From NCBI RefSeq assembly GCF_965208895.1, contig NZ_OZ242363.1, positions 310,001-374,000 of the forward strand: DNA of 64,000 nucleotides. Reading direction: 5' to 3'. Positions 34,320 to 43,242 of this stretch are shown here, one piece after another. The position numbers were made by a program, and so were the translations under genes. The notes under the pieces are model-generated. The model was not told the origin of the DNA and made no database searches. It worked only from the letters and a program-made list of their open reading frames with translations. Source of the DNA: Poriferisodalis sp965208895. Lineage in GTDB: Bacteria > Actinomycetota > Acidimicrobiia > Acidimicrobiales > Poriferisodalaceae. Positions within the stretch are counted from its first letter, which is position 1; each line of letters begins with the position of its first letter.

Positions 34320-35765
34320 ATGGCACAGACGACATTCTCGGCGATGCCAGTCGCCGCGCCACCCCTTGGCGAGCCGGCGCGCCTGTTCAGCGGACCATTC
34401 CTGATCCTCAACATCAGCGCCCTGTTCTCGGCGATCTCGTTCTCCTCGATGCTGCCGCTCACGGCGTTGCTGGTGACCAAGCAGACAGGTGGCGGCGATG
34501 TGGCGGTCGGCTTTGCCATCGGCGTGTTCGCCATCACGGCGATCGCAGCCCGGCCGCTCATCGGGCGTCTTGGCGACGAGCGCGGCCGCCGCTTGCTGAT
34601 CGTCATCGGCGGCTTCACTACGGCAGCGACGTTCTTTGGGCACATCTGGGCCGACACCTACGTCGTGATCCTGATCATGCGCATGCTGACCGGGGCGTTC
34701 CAGGGAATGTTCTTCGTCGGCAGCGCGGCGATGATCAGCGATCTCGCTCCGGAGGATCGCCGGGGCGAAGCCATCAGCTGGTTCTCGGTGTTCCTCTACT
34801 TCGGCATGGGCCTGGGACCGGGACTGGGAACGATGATCGAGGAGTGGGGCGACTCCTCGTTCGCATTCGGGGGTTTCGATGCGGCATTCGCCCTCGCGGG
34901 AGTGCTGATGGCCCTGTCGGCCGTTATCGGCTGGTTTCTTCCACGGGACTCGCCGAGCGAACTGGTCCAGCCCTTCGCCGGGGGTCAAGCAAACAGGTCT
35001 GCGAGCGGCCAGGAGTACGGGGCCGCGAGTAACACGTCGCGTCTGGAGATGCGTAGCTCACGCGCCGCACACCCCTTGGTCTTCCAACTCGTCGGGGAAG
35101 GGGGGAACGCTGTTCAACCGTTCACGAGACTGAGCGAGCAGCTGTCGGCGGGTACTCAGGCGCCGACAGGTACTGAGCCGCCGCCGGGCAGCTCCAACGC
35201 CGGTGGGGTCTTCTACAAGCCGGCCCTGTGGCCCGGGACCATCCTTGCGATGGGGATCATCATCATCCCGGCGCTGTACGGCTACCTGCCCAAGCTGGCC
35301 GAGGAGCACGGTCTCGGTTGGCTCGGCCCAGTGTTCTTCGTCTACAGCATGCTGGTGCTGGTGCTCCGCATCATCGGGCGCAAGCTGCCCGACACCTTGG
35401 GCACGAAACGCACGGCCACGCTGGCGCTCATCGGCGCCGCAGCCGGCATGGTCGTGATGGGCACCTTCGTTTCGGTATTGGGGCTCTACATCGCAGTGGT
35501 CATCCTGGCCCTCGGCGGCTCACTGCTGTACCCGGCGCTCATGGTTGCAGCGGTCGAAGGCGTGCCGCCCAACGAGCGAGCCCGCGCGCTCAGCACATTC
35601 ACGATGTTCTTCGAGCTCTCGGCAGGCATCGGCGGGCCGATTCTGGGCCTGTCGGCATGGCTCCTCGGCGCCACAGTCGGTGCCTTCTACGCAGCGGCGG
35701 CCTGCTCGCTGCTCGGCATAGTGCTGCTCGGCATCTGGCAGCGCGGCCTAGCCGCCACCCCCTAG
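34320..35765 (+). CDS. MFS transporter
   Basis: The 481-residue protein has about 12 membrane segments in two halves. The MFS loop motif between segments 2 and 3 is seen as GRLGDERGRRLLIV (about 82-95). A long hydrophilic central loop (about residues 210-300, including QEYGAASNTSRLEMRSS and Gly/Pro/Thr-rich sequence) separates the halves and is longer than usual. The C-terminal half includes EGVPPNERARALSTFTMFFELSAGIGGPILG, typical of drug-efflux-like members. ATG 34320 has GAGG at a fitting distance. The substrate is unknown. Confidence 0.88.
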   Translation: MAQTTFSAMPVAAPPLGEPARLFSGPFLILNISALFSAISFSSMLPLTALLVTKQTGGGDVAVGFAIGVFAITAIAARPLIGRLGDERGRRLLIVIGGFTTAATFFGHIWADTYVVILIMRMLTGAFQGMFFVGSAAMISDLAPEDRRGEAISWFSVFLYFGMGLGPGLGTMIEEWGDSSFAFGGFDAAFALAGVLMALSAVIGWFLPRDSPSELVQPFAGGQANRSASGQEYGAASNTSRLEMRSSRAAHPLVFQLVGEGGNAVQPFTRLSEQLSAGTQAPTGTEPPPGSSNAGGVFYKPALWPGTILAMGIIIIPALYGYLPKLAEEHGLGWLGPVFFVYSMLVLVLRIIGRKLPDTLGTKRTATLALIGAAAGMVVMGTFVSVLGLYIAVVILALGGSLLYPALMVAAVEGVPPNERARALSTFTMFFELSAGIGGPILGLSAWLLGATVGAFYAAAACSLLGIVLLGIWQRGLAATP

Positions 35766-35778
35766 CAAGCCCGACGAC

Positions 35779-35928
35779 ATGCGCATCGAGGACGCAGCCG
35801 AGGCCGAGCGGCAGAGGTCGATCGACCGCGCCTTGGTTGAGGGATACCGGCGGCAGCCGCCGACGGTCATCGAGGACACTGCAGCGGTCGACGCACTTCG
35901 CCGCAGCATCGCTGAAGAGCCTTGGTGA
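35779..35928 (+). CDS. Small orphan antitoxin-like protein
   Basis: A 49-residue frame, MRIEDAAEAERQRSIDRALV then EGYRRQPP and DALRRSIAEEPW, resembles the C-terminal half of ribbon-helix-helix antitoxins that end in EEPW. The usual N-terminal DNA-binding strand is missing, and no ribosome-binding site or adjacent toxin gene is seen. It may be the leftover of a toxin-antitoxin pair. Confidence 0.5.
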   Translation: MRIEDAAEAERQRSIDRALVEGYRRQPPTVIEDTAAVDALRRSIAEEPW

Positions 35929-36067
35929 CGGCACTCCTCGCAGCACCGCAAGCGCAGCGAGAGCGGGCGACCTGGCACCTGAGCACCCCCATGGTGACGC
36001 CCTGAGCAGGTTCTCGTATCCGTGCTGGCCTGCGGAAATTCGATTGCCTCTACTTTGGTGTACTCAG

Positions 36068-36080
36068 TAGTGTGAATGGC
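36068..36080 (+). promoter_or_regulatory. Leaderless -10 element (TAGTGT)
   Basis: TAGTGT at 36068-36073 is 7 nt before ATG 36081, which favours this start over GTG 36072 inside the element. Confidence 0.55.
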
Positions 36081-36422
36081 ATGGCGCAACGCCGTTATCC
36101 GAAAGGTTCAGGCCGCGGTGGTCAGTTCGCGCCCGGGCCGCGCCGCCCGGCAAACCCAGCGACGGAAGCAGCTGCGAAGCAGGCGTCGGTGAGCGCCGCT
36201 GTCGCCGATCTCGACGACAGAAGCCCTTGCCGCACAGATACCGAAGAGGAGCACTGGCTCGCAATCCCAGACGAGGAGCGCGCGGCATTGCTCGCGGAAG
36301 CCAAGAAATACCTAGCTCACTTGCGCACAGAAGTCGGTGAACCCTCGGAAAAGCACCGGCGGCGGTCCGCAGCACTTGTGGAAAGCATCAAGCGGGCCCG
36401 AATTGCGCACTCTCGCCCATGA
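36081..36422 (+). CDS. Probable antitoxin partner of a PIN toxin
   Basis: The 113-residue protein is basic at its N-terminus (MAQRRYPKGSGRGGQFAPGP) and helical after about residue 60 (PDEERAALLAEAKKYLAHLR). I do not recognise its family. Its stop overlaps the start of the PIN toxin gene as ATGA, and it has its own leaderless promoter, which is the position expected of an antitoxin. The RGGQFAPG motif occurs in other small actinobacterial proteins. The role is inferred only from context. Confidence 0.6.
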   Translation: MAQRRYPKGSGRGGQFAPGPRRPANPATEAAAKQASVSAAVADLDDRSPCRTDTEEEHWLAIPDEERAALLAEAKKYLAHLRTEVGEPSEKHRRRSAALVESIKRARIAHSRP

Positions 36423-36835
36423 GTGTGCTGGTGCTCGATTCCGGCGCTGTGTCTCACCTTGCCCGCGGTGGCGAGCAGGCGCTGTCGGACTTCGAGGCAC
36501 TCGTGGGGGAAGGCCTATGGCCACCAGTGATTCCGACCGTCGTGCTTGCGGAATGCCTCTCAGGACGACCGCAAGATGATGTCGTCGTTGAGATCCTGTT
36601 GAAGAGCTGTTCGGTCTTGGAAACGGTGACTCGTGAGACAGCCAAGCGAGCCGGCGAGTTGAGAAGACTGGCAGGACGCGGATCAGCAGTCGATGCCGTC
36701 GTCGTGGCTATGGCCGAACCTGCTGGCACGATTCTCACTGACGACTTGAAGGATTTGGCAGCATTGGCGCAGCAGTCGGATCGCGTGTCGGCATTGCCGA
36801 TCAAATCGGGCAGAGGCCACAGGGCGAGGCGCTAA
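36419..36835 (+). CDS. PIN-domain toxin (VapC-like)
   Basis: The 138-residue PIN-domain protein would act as a ribonuclease. Active-site acids are visible in VLVLDSGAVSHLA (Asp7), TVVLAECLSG, GSAVDAVVVAMAE and LTDDLKDLAAL. Length is normal for VapC. It is translationally coupled to the preceding small gene. Confidence 0.8.
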   Translation: MSVLVLDSGAVSHLARGGEQALSDFEALVGEGLWPPVIPTVVLAECLSGRPQDDVVVEILLKSCSVLETVTRETAKRAGELRRLAGRGSAVDAVVVAMAEPAGTILTDDLKDLAALAQQSDRVSALPIKSGRGHRARR

Positions 36836-36840
36836 CGGGC

Positions 36841-37785
36841 TCAGCTCGTGCCGAGCAGGATCATTGATGCGGCGTAGATGGCGAGCAGGGCGATGCCGTC
36901 GATGCGCCCGGCGCGCTTGCCGACGAGGGCGCCGAGGTAGGCCAGCAGGACCACGGCCATCATCGCCCCGATGCCCAAGCCGGTCAGCGACGGCGAATCG
37001 ATGGCGCCGGCGCCCACCAAGCCCATCGCCCCACCCACGGCGAGGCTGTTGAACACGTTGGAGCCGAACAGGTTGCCCACGATCAGCTCGGCATGGCCTT
37101 TGCGGGCGGCGGCTACGACGGTCGCCAGCTCGGGAAGCGAGGTGCCCAACGCCACCACCGAGAACCCGATGAACCCGCCGCTGAGGCCCCAGGCTTCCGC
37201 GAGGTTGGTTGCGCCTTCGACCGCGAGCTGCGCTCCGACGAGGACGCCGAGGAGGCCCACCACTGCTCTGACGAGGCTTCCCAGCGGCCTCCCGGCGTCT
37301 TGAGCGAGGCCGGCGGGCCCTGCGTCGGCCACGGGGTCGTCGTGCGACGAGCGAATGAGCCAGACCAGCGTGAGGGCCATCAGCACCGCGAGCAGCCCGC
37401 CTTCGAGCCGGCTGAGGTCGCCGTCGATCACCAGCAAGGCGAAGATGGCAGCGGTCGCCACCGACCACGGAACGTCGCGCCGCAGCGCGGTGCGCGAGAA
37501 CGGGATCGGCATCAGCAACGCGGCCACGCCGAGGCCCAGGCTGAGATTGGCCACGTTCGAGCCGACGATGTTGCCCACGCCGATATCGGGATTGCCGTCG
37601 ATGGCCGCCAGCGACGACACGACCATCTCGGGGGCGGACGTCCCGAAGCCCAGGACCACTGCGCCGATCACGGCGGGCCGCATGCGCAGCGCCGTCGCCA
37701 GACGCGACGCACCGGCCACGAACTGATCCCCGGCCACCACCAGCAGGACCAGCCCCGCCAGCAGCGCCAGCAAGGCCCAGATCAT
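36841..37785 (-). CDS. Na+/Ca2+ exchanger-family (CaCA) membrane protein
   Basis: The 314-residue inner-membrane protein has the two inverted alpha-repeats of the cation/Ca2+ antiporters: VVLGFGTSAPEMVVS with GNIVGSNVANLSLGLG in the first half, and VVALGTSLPELATVV with GNLFGSNVFNSLAVGG in the second. About ten membrane segments are visible. A short acidic loop (SSHDDPVADAG) separates the halves. Likely role is calcium or related cation efflux; the coupling ion cannot be read. Length is normal. Confidence 0.9.
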   Translation of the reverse strand: MIWALLALLAGLVLLVVAGDQFVAGASRLATALRMRPAVIGAVVLGFGTSAPEMVVSSLAAIDGNPDIGVGNIVGSNVANLSLGLGVAALLMPIPFSRTALRRDVPWSVATAAIFALLVIDGDLSRLEGGLLAVLMALTLVWLIRSSHDDPVADAGPAGLAQDAGRPLGSLVRAVVGLLGVLVGAQLAVEGATNLAEAWGLSGGFIGFSVVALGTSLPELATVVAAARKGHAELIVGNLFGSNVFNSLAVGGAMGLVGAGAIDSPSLTGLGIGAMMAVVLLAYLGALVGKRAGRIDGIALLAIYAASMILLGTS

Positions 37786-37821
37786 CGCTGAGCAGTTCTC
37801 ATCGAGCGTTGCCGGAGGCTG

Positions 37822-39684
37822 CTAGTGGTTGTGCCGCGGGGTGCCATGGGTGCGGGCGGTGTCGCGGTACTTGACTGCGGGGCGCAGCACCATGCCCTCG
37901 TCGAACTGCGAAACGATCGACCGCTGGATCTCCTGCCACGGGGTGTGCGACGGCGGCACGGGGTAGCCGCCGGCCGCGTCGAGATCAGCCCGGCGCTGGG
38001 CCAGCTCGTCGTCGTCCACCAGCATGTCGGCGCTGCCGCGCCGCAGGTCGATCCGCACACGATCTCCGGTGCGCAGCAATGCCAGGCCGCCTCCGACAGC
38101 GGCTTCGGGCGCAGCGTTCAGGATCGACGGCGAGCCTGACGTACCCGACTGGCGACCGTCGCCAATGCAGGGCAGCGAATGCACTCCGCGCACCAGCAAC
38201 GCCGCAGGCGGCTGCATGTTGACCACCTCGGCACCGCCGGGATAGCCGACCGGACCAGTGCCGCGCACGAACAGCATGCAGTACTCGTCGATGTCGAGAT
38301 CGGGGTTGTCGATGTTGGCCCGGTAGTCCTCCGGCCCGTCGAAGACGATGGCTCGCCCCTCGAACGCATCGGGATTGTCGGGATCTGACAGGTAGCGCTC
38401 GCGGAACTCGTCGGAGATGACGCTCGTTTTCATGATGGCGCTGTCGAACAGGTTGCCCGACAGGTTGATGAAGCCGGCATCGGCCAGCAGCGGCTCATCT
38501 GCAGCTCGGATCACATCGGCGTCTTTGATCTGCGCCCCGGCGCAGTTCTCGCCGATGCTGCGGCCGTTGGCGGTCAGCGCATCGGGGTGCGGCAGCAGCC
38601 CCGCACGCATCAGCTCGCCGACCACCGCGGGCACGCCACCGGCATGGTGGTAATCCTCGCCGAGATACTCCCCGGCCGGCATCAGATTCACCAGCAGCGG
38701 CACGGCGAAGCCATGCTTTTGCCAGTCGTCGTTGTCGAGCGGCACGCCGAGATGCGCCGCAATCGCATTCAGATGGATCGGTGCGTTGGTGGAACCGCCG
38801 ATCGCGGAATTGACCACGATCGCGTTCTCGAACGCCTCGCGGGTCATGACATCGGAGGGTCGAAGGTCTTCGCGCACCATGTCCACAATGCGCAGGCCTG
38901 TTCGGTACGCCATCTGCGCCCGTTCCCTGTACGGGGCAGGAATGGCGGCAGAGCCTGGCAGCTGCATGCCCAGGGTTTCGGCCAGCGAGTTCATCGTGGT
39001 GGCGGTGCCCATCGTGGAGCAGTAGCCGACCGACGGGGCCGAAGAGGCCACCAGATCAATGAATCCGGTGTCGTCAATCTCGCCCGCTGCGTACATCTCG
39101 CGGGCCTTCCATACGACAGTGCCCGATCCTGTGCGGCGACCTTCGTGCCAGCCGTTCAGCATGGGTCCCACCGAGAGCGCGATAGCAGGCAGGTTGACGG
39201 TGGCGGCAGCCATGAGGCACGCCGGCGTCGTCTTGTCGCAGCCGATCGTGAGCACTACGCCATCGAGCGGGTACCCCTGCAGCACCTCGACGAGGCCCAA
39301 GTACGCCAGGTTGCGGTCGAGCGAAGCCGTGGGCCGCTTGCCGGTCTCTTGGATCGGATGCACGCCGAACTCGAAGGCAATGCCGCCGGCTTCGCGGATG
39401 CCTTCGCGCACCCGTTTGGCCAGCTCGAGATGGTGGCGGTTGCACGGCGAGAGGTCCGAACCGGTCTGGGCGATGCCGATGATCGGCTTGCCCGACTGAA
39501 GCTCCTCACGCGTCAAACCGAAGTTGGCGTATCGCTCCAGGTAGAGCGCCGACATGAGCGGGTCGCCCTCGATGTCGAACCAAGCCGCCGAACGCAGTCC
39601 GCCGCGTCCGATGCCGGGATCGGGACCGCCCGCGGGATGCATCGAACGGGGGTCAGTTGCATCTGAATCTGGTTCGGAAGCCAC
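37822..39684 (-). CDS. IlvD/Edd-family dehydratase (aldonate dehydratase-like)
   Basis: The 620-residue iron-sulfur dehydratase would remove water from a dihydroxy acid or sugar acid. Cluster Cys candidates are in DLSPCNRHH, TIGCDKTTPACLMA and GYCSTMGTATTMN. The conserved ends GRQSGTSGSPSILNAAPEAA and FVRGTGPVGYPGG are present. Length and GGTNAP-like SAIGGSTNAPIH fit the pentonate (arabinonate/xylonate) dehydratase branch as well as dihydroxy-acid dehydratase, so the substrate is not fixed. GTG 39684 is supported by TAGTGT 6 nt upstream. Confidence 0.85.
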   Translation of the reverse strand: MASEPDSDATDPRSMHPAGGPDPGIGRGGLRSAAWFDIEGDPLMSALYLERYANFGLTREELQSGKPIIGIAQTGSDLSPCNRHHLELAKRVREGIREAGGIAFEFGVHPIQETGKRPTASLDRNLAYLGLVEVLQGYPLDGVVLTIGCDKTTPACLMAAATVNLPAIALSVGPMLNGWHEGRRTGSGTVVWKAREMYAAGEIDDTGFIDLVASSAPSVGYCSTMGTATTMNSLAETLGMQLPGSAAIPAPYRERAQMAYRTGLRIVDMVREDLRPSDVMTREAFENAIVVNSAIGGSTNAPIHLNAIAAHLGVPLDNDDWQKHGFAVPLLVNLMPAGEYLGEDYHHAGGVPAVVGELMRAGLLPHPDALTANGRSIGENCAGAQIKDADVIRAADEPLLADAGFINLSGNLFDSAIMKTSVISDEFRERYLSDPDNPDAFEGRAIVFDGPEDYRANIDNPDLDIDEYCMLFVRGTGPVGYPGGAEVVNMQPPAALLVRGVHSLPCIGDGRQSGTSGSPSILNAAPEAAVGGGLALLRTGDRVRIDLRRGSADMLVDDDELAQRRADLDAAGGYPVPPSHTPWQEIQRSIVSQFDEGMVLRPAVKYRDTARTHGTPRHNH

Positions 39685-39696
39685 CGGGCCACACTA
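39685..39696 (-). promoter_or_regulatory. Leaderless -10 element (TAGTGT) of the dehydratase gene
   Basis: On the minus strand TAGTGT (39696-39691) is 6 nt before GTG 39684. Confidence 0.55.
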
Positions 39697-39715
39697 CGCC
39701 GGAGCACGCAGCAGC

Positions 39716-39805
39716 GGTATTCCTGCGCCAGTCCCATGCCTTGTCGGTTCTCTGCGCAGTCGCGCCGGCCATGACGGCATTCCTGCGCAGGTTTCGGGCC
39801 ACGAC
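39716..39805. repeat. Three 30-bp degenerate tandem repeats
   Basis: Units 39716-39745, 39746-39775 and 39776-39805 each begin GG and carry CTGCGC near position 8-13; a partial fourth follows. The array lies between the divergent dehydratase and acetoin-type operon promoters, a likely site for a regulator. Confidence 0.6.
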
Positions 39806-39964
39806 GGCCACGCAGGCCCAGAACTAGTGCCGCGTCAACAAACGTTTGCGTGGTTGCACCACCCAGCTCGGCCAGGCGCACTGGGAACTCCGGCGCAGCG
39901 TCGCACATCGAAGGTTCCCTGACACGGCACTAGTGTGAGATGCCTGTGCGACGAGGGGGTTTGC

Positions 39965-40956
39965 ATGGATCCGAGTCCGGAAGTACTGCTGGATCTGCAC
40001 CGGCGAATGGTGCGCATCCGTCACTTCGAAGAGGCCGCCGGCAAGCTCGCCGAGCAGAACCGGCTGCCCGGTTTCCTGCACCTGTACGTGGGGGAGGAAG
40101 CCGTCGCCGCGGGGTGTGCGCCAACCTCGACGACGACGACCAGATCAGCTCGACCCACCGGGGACACGGGCACCTCGTGGCCAAAGGCGGCGACTACGGC
40201 GGGATGATGGCTGAGCTGATGGGCAAGGCCACCGGCTACTGCGGGGGCAAGGGCGGCTCCATGCACATCTGCGACCTCGACCTCGGCATGCTCGGCGCCA
40301 ACGGCATCGTGGGCGGCGGCGTGCCGATCGCGGTGGGTGCGGGGTTCGCTAACAAGTACCGGGGCAACGACCGGGTCTCGGTGGTGTTCTTCGGCGACGG
40401 TGCCTCGAACATCGGCGCATTTCACGAAGCGGCCAACATGGCAGCCGCTCTGTCGCTGCCAGTGCTGTTCGTCTGCGAGAACAACGAGTACGGCGAGTTC
40501 ACGCCGCGTGATCGCACGATGGCCATCACCGACGTGGTCGACCGTGCCGCCGGTTACGGCATGCCCGGCGCAATCGTCGACGGCATGGATGCGGTTGCCG
40601 TGTGGGAAGCAGCCAACGAGGCCGTGGGCCGGGCCCGCCGGGGCGAAGGCCCCTCGTTCATCGAGGCCAAGACCTACCGCTTCTACAACCACCACGGCGT
40701 GCAGACGCTCGGCATGAAATACCGCAGCGACGACGAGCTCGAGCAGTGGAAACAGCGAGACCCGATCGAGCTGTTCGAGGATCGGCTCGCCGCAGCCGGC
40801 GTGCTCGACGCCAGCGGCGCCCAGGCAGTACACGCCGCAGCCGAGGCCGACATCGAGGCGGCCATCGCGTTCGCCGAAGAGAGCCCGCTGCCCGACCCCG
40901 ACAGCCTGCTCGTCGATGTCTACACCCAGCCCGCGTACTCAGGAGTTTCGTCATGA
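39965..40956 (+). pseudogene. acoA: Dehydrogenase E1 alpha subunit (acetoin/pyruvate type) with a frameshift
   Basis: The frame from ATG 39965 (MDPSPEVLLDLHRRMVRIRH, through HLYVGEEAVAAG) breaks at the GGGG run 40111-40114; the next frame continues with CANLDDDDQISSTHRGHGH to the stop at 40956. One extra G gives a full 330-residue E1 alpha. TPP-binding residues lie in GDGASNIGAFHEA, with YRFYNHHGV later. ATG 39965 has a GAGGGGG ribosome-binding site 5 nt upstream, and a -10-like TAGTGT is at 39931-39936. E1 decarboxylates the substrate with thiamine diphosphate. If the frameshift is real, the complex lacks this subunit. Confidence 0.8.
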
Positions 40957-41954
40957 CTCAGGCAACCGACCCCAACGGGCGCAGCATCGCCTACGGCGCC
41001 GCCTTCGCCGAGGGGCTCGCGCAGATGATGGACGACGACCCGGACGTCTTCGTGGCCGGCGAGGACGTCGGCCGGGCCGGGGGAGTGTTCGGCTCGTTCC
41101 GAGGGCTCAACGACCGCTTCGGCGACCTGCGGGTCGTCGACACGCCCATCAGCGAGCAGGCCATCGTGGGTCTCGGCACCGGGGCTGCGGTGAGCGGCCT
41201 GCGCCCAGTGGTCGACCTGATGTTCATGGACTTCATCCTCGTGGCCATGGACCAGATCGTGAACCAGGCGGCGAAGCTGAAGTACATGTTCGGCGGCAAA
41301 GCCACGCTCCCCATGACGATCACCACCAGTGCCGGTGCCGGGCTGTCCGCGGCGGCACAGCACAGCCAGAGCCTCGAGGCGATGCTGTGCCACATTCCCG
41401 GGCTGAAGGTGGTGATGCCGTCGAACCCGTATGACGCCAAGGGCCTGCTCATCTCGTGCATCCGCGACGACAACCCCACCGTGTTCATCAAGCACAAGCG
41501 GCTGCTGGGTCTCAAAGGCGGCGTGCCCGAAGATATGTACGAGGTGCCGTTGGGATCGGCGAACACCGTGCGATCCGGCGACGACATCACCGTGGTCACC
41601 TACGGCCGGATGGTGCACGAGGCGACCTCGGCTGCGACCGCGTTAGCCGCCGAAGGCGTCGAGTGCGACGTGATCGACCTGCGCACCCTGCAGCCGCTCG
41701 ACATCGACACGGTGATCGCCTCGGCCCGCCGGACGAGCCGCGTCGCGGTGGTGCACGAAGCGGTCCGGTTCGGCGGCCTCGGCGGCGAGATTGCATCGCA
41801 GATCGCTGAGGAAGCCTTCGACTACCTCGATGCACCGATCGAACGTGTCGGCGCACCGTTCAGCCCGGTGCCGTTCAGCCCGGTACTCGAGAAGGAATGG
41901 GTGCCCAACGCCGACATGATCGGCGAGCGAATCCGAGCCCTCGCCGCCGCGTGA
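40953..41954 (+). CDS. acoB: Dehydrogenase E1 beta subunit (acetoin/pyruvate type)
   Basis: The 333-residue beta subunit completes the E1 heterotetramer. Family segments are VFVAGEDVGRAGGVFG, RVVDTPISEQAIVGLGTGAA, DLMFMDFILVAMDQIVNQAAK and the C-terminal VVHEAVRFGGLGGEIASQI. ATG 40953 overlaps the E1 alpha stop as ATGA and has AGGAG upstream. Paired with acoX and an E2 gene it looks like the acetoin dehydrogenase set. Confidence 0.92.
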   Translation: MTQATDPNGRSIAYGAAFAEGLAQMMDDDPDVFVAGEDVGRAGGVFGSFRGLNDRFGDLRVVDTPISEQAIVGLGTGAAVSGLRPVVDLMFMDFILVAMDQIVNQAAKLKYMFGGKATLPMTITTSAGAGLSAAAQHSQSLEAMLCHIPGLKVVMPSNPYDAKGLLISCIRDDNPTVFIKHKRLLGLKGGVPEDMYEVPLGSANTVRSGDDITVVTYGRMVHEATSAATALAAEGVECDVIDLRTLQPLDIDTVIASARRTSRVAVVHEAVRFGGLGGEIASQIAEEAFDYLDAPIERVGAPFSPVPFSPVLEKEWVPNADMIGERIRALAAA

Positions 41955-42003
41955 GGCGCGCAGCCGGCAGTCGGGCGGTCACGCGGGCTGAGTGGCTGAC
42001 TGA

Positions 42004-43242
42004 GTGGCTGCCAACTCGATGACGCCGATGGAACGACCGCCCGGCAACGCAGTGGGCATCGTTGCCAACCCGCTTGCCGGCAAAGACCTCAGACGCCTGA
42101 CCTCGGGCGCCACGCCGGTCTCGGACGCAGTCAAGATCGGCGCTATCCGGCGCGCCGTCGTGGGCGCAGTGGAGGGCGGGGCAAGCCGTGTGCTGATCAG
42201 CGGCGACCGGGCACGGCTGGGGGAGCGAGCGCTGGCAGGGCTGAGGCTGCCGCCGACTGGGGAGGGCTCCGGTAGCGCTGTGCCGCACGCCGAGGTGCTG
42301 GCGGCGCATGGCTGGCATACCGGCCGTGATTCACAACTGGCCGCCGCACAGTTCCGTGATCGAGGTGTGGGGGCGGTGATTGCGCTCGGCGGCGACGGCA
42401 CTCAGCGCGATGTCGCCAAGGGCTGGCGAGATGTGCCGCTGGTACCGCTGGCGGTCGGCACCAACAACGTGTTCCCGCTCCAACTTGAGGCCACGGTCGC
42501 CGGCTTCGCCGCGGGAGCGGTGGCGAGCGGCTGGGCCGGCGTAGCCGAAGTCACATCGCAGGCGAAGATCATCGACGTCACGCTGGAGGCTGAGCCCGAT
42601 GGCGAAGCTGTGGCCCGAGCGGCCCGTGAGCCCAATCGCATGAGAATTGGGGAACAAGAGCGGGAAGCAACTGGTGCGGCAGCGAGAAGCCTCGTTAGTT
42701 CGCGCATGCCCGTGGAGGGGAGCTCGCACGCCGATGTTGCGCTCGTGGACGTATGCCTGGTGCGGGGATCGTTCGTGGGCGCACGCGCCGTGTGGGAGTC
42801 GGCATCGGTGAGCGAGATCGTCGCTGCGATCGCCGAGCCGGACTCGGTGGGGCTGTCTGCCATCGCTGCGGCCGTGGCCCCAGTTCGACGACACGAGACC
42901 GGCGCGGCCCATGTGCGCCTGGGATGTACGCCGGGCTCGGGATCAGCACCGGGCGGCAGGCGAATCCGGGCAGCCGTGATGCCCGGCAGCTATTCCGACA
43001 TCGACATTGCCCTGTGCGAGCGGCTCGCGTTCGGCCAGCCCGTCACGCTGCGCGGCCCCGGCGTGCTGGCCCTGGACGGGGAGCGAGAGATTGTGCTGGG
43101 CGCCGGCGAACGGGCAACGATCACCGTCAACCCCGACGGGCCGCATGTGATCGACGTGGGCGCAGCGGTTGCAGCGGCGCAGCGACGGCGCTACCCCTTC
43201 AGCCCTGCGCCCGCAGGACGAGGGGACTTCGATGGCCGTTGA
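42004..43242 (+). CDS. acoX: AcoX-like ATP-NAD kinase-fold protein
   Basis: The protein (412 residues from GTG 42004) has the NAD kinase-type fold with GIVANPLAGKDLRR at the N-terminus and VIALGGDGTQRDVAKGW. AcoX proteins occur in acetoin operons, and their precise reaction is not well defined. In-frame ATGs at 42019 and 42028 are possible starts, giving MERPPGNAVGIVANP. It lies between acoB and the E2 gene and its stop overlaps the E2 start by 11 bp. A segment near 190-240, rich in Glu/Arg/Ala, looks inserted relative to shorter relatives. Confidence 0.8.
   Translation: MAANSMTPMERPPGNAVGIVANPLAGKDLRRLTSGATPVSDAVKIGAIRRAVVGAVEGGASRVLISGDRARLGERALAGLRLPPTGEGSGSAVPHAEVLAAHGWHTGRDSQLAAAQFRDRGVGAVIALGGDGTQRDVAKGWRDVPLVPLAVGTNNVFPLQLEATVAGFAAGAVASGWAGVAEVTSQAKIIDVTLEAEPDGEAVARAAREPNRMRIGEQEREATGAAARSLVSSRMPVEGSSHADVALVDVCLVRGSFVGARAVWESASVSEIVAAIAEPDSVGLSAIAAAVAPVRRHETGAAHVRLGCTPGSGSAPGGRRIRAAVMPGSYSDIDIALCERLAFGQPVTLRGPGVLALDGEREIVLGAGERATITVNPDGPHVIDVGAAVAAAQRRRYPFSPAPAGRGDFDGR

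Noticed and set aside
32308..34404. Plus-strand frames opposite the molybdopterin oxidoreductase
   Set aside because: They are shadows of a gene with clear iron-sulfur and molybdopterin motifs on the minus strand.
39940..40956. ATG 39940 as the start of an intact E1 alpha
   Set aside because: The first 60 residues in that frame do not match the family, while the neighbouring frame from 39965 does and has a strong ribosome-binding site.
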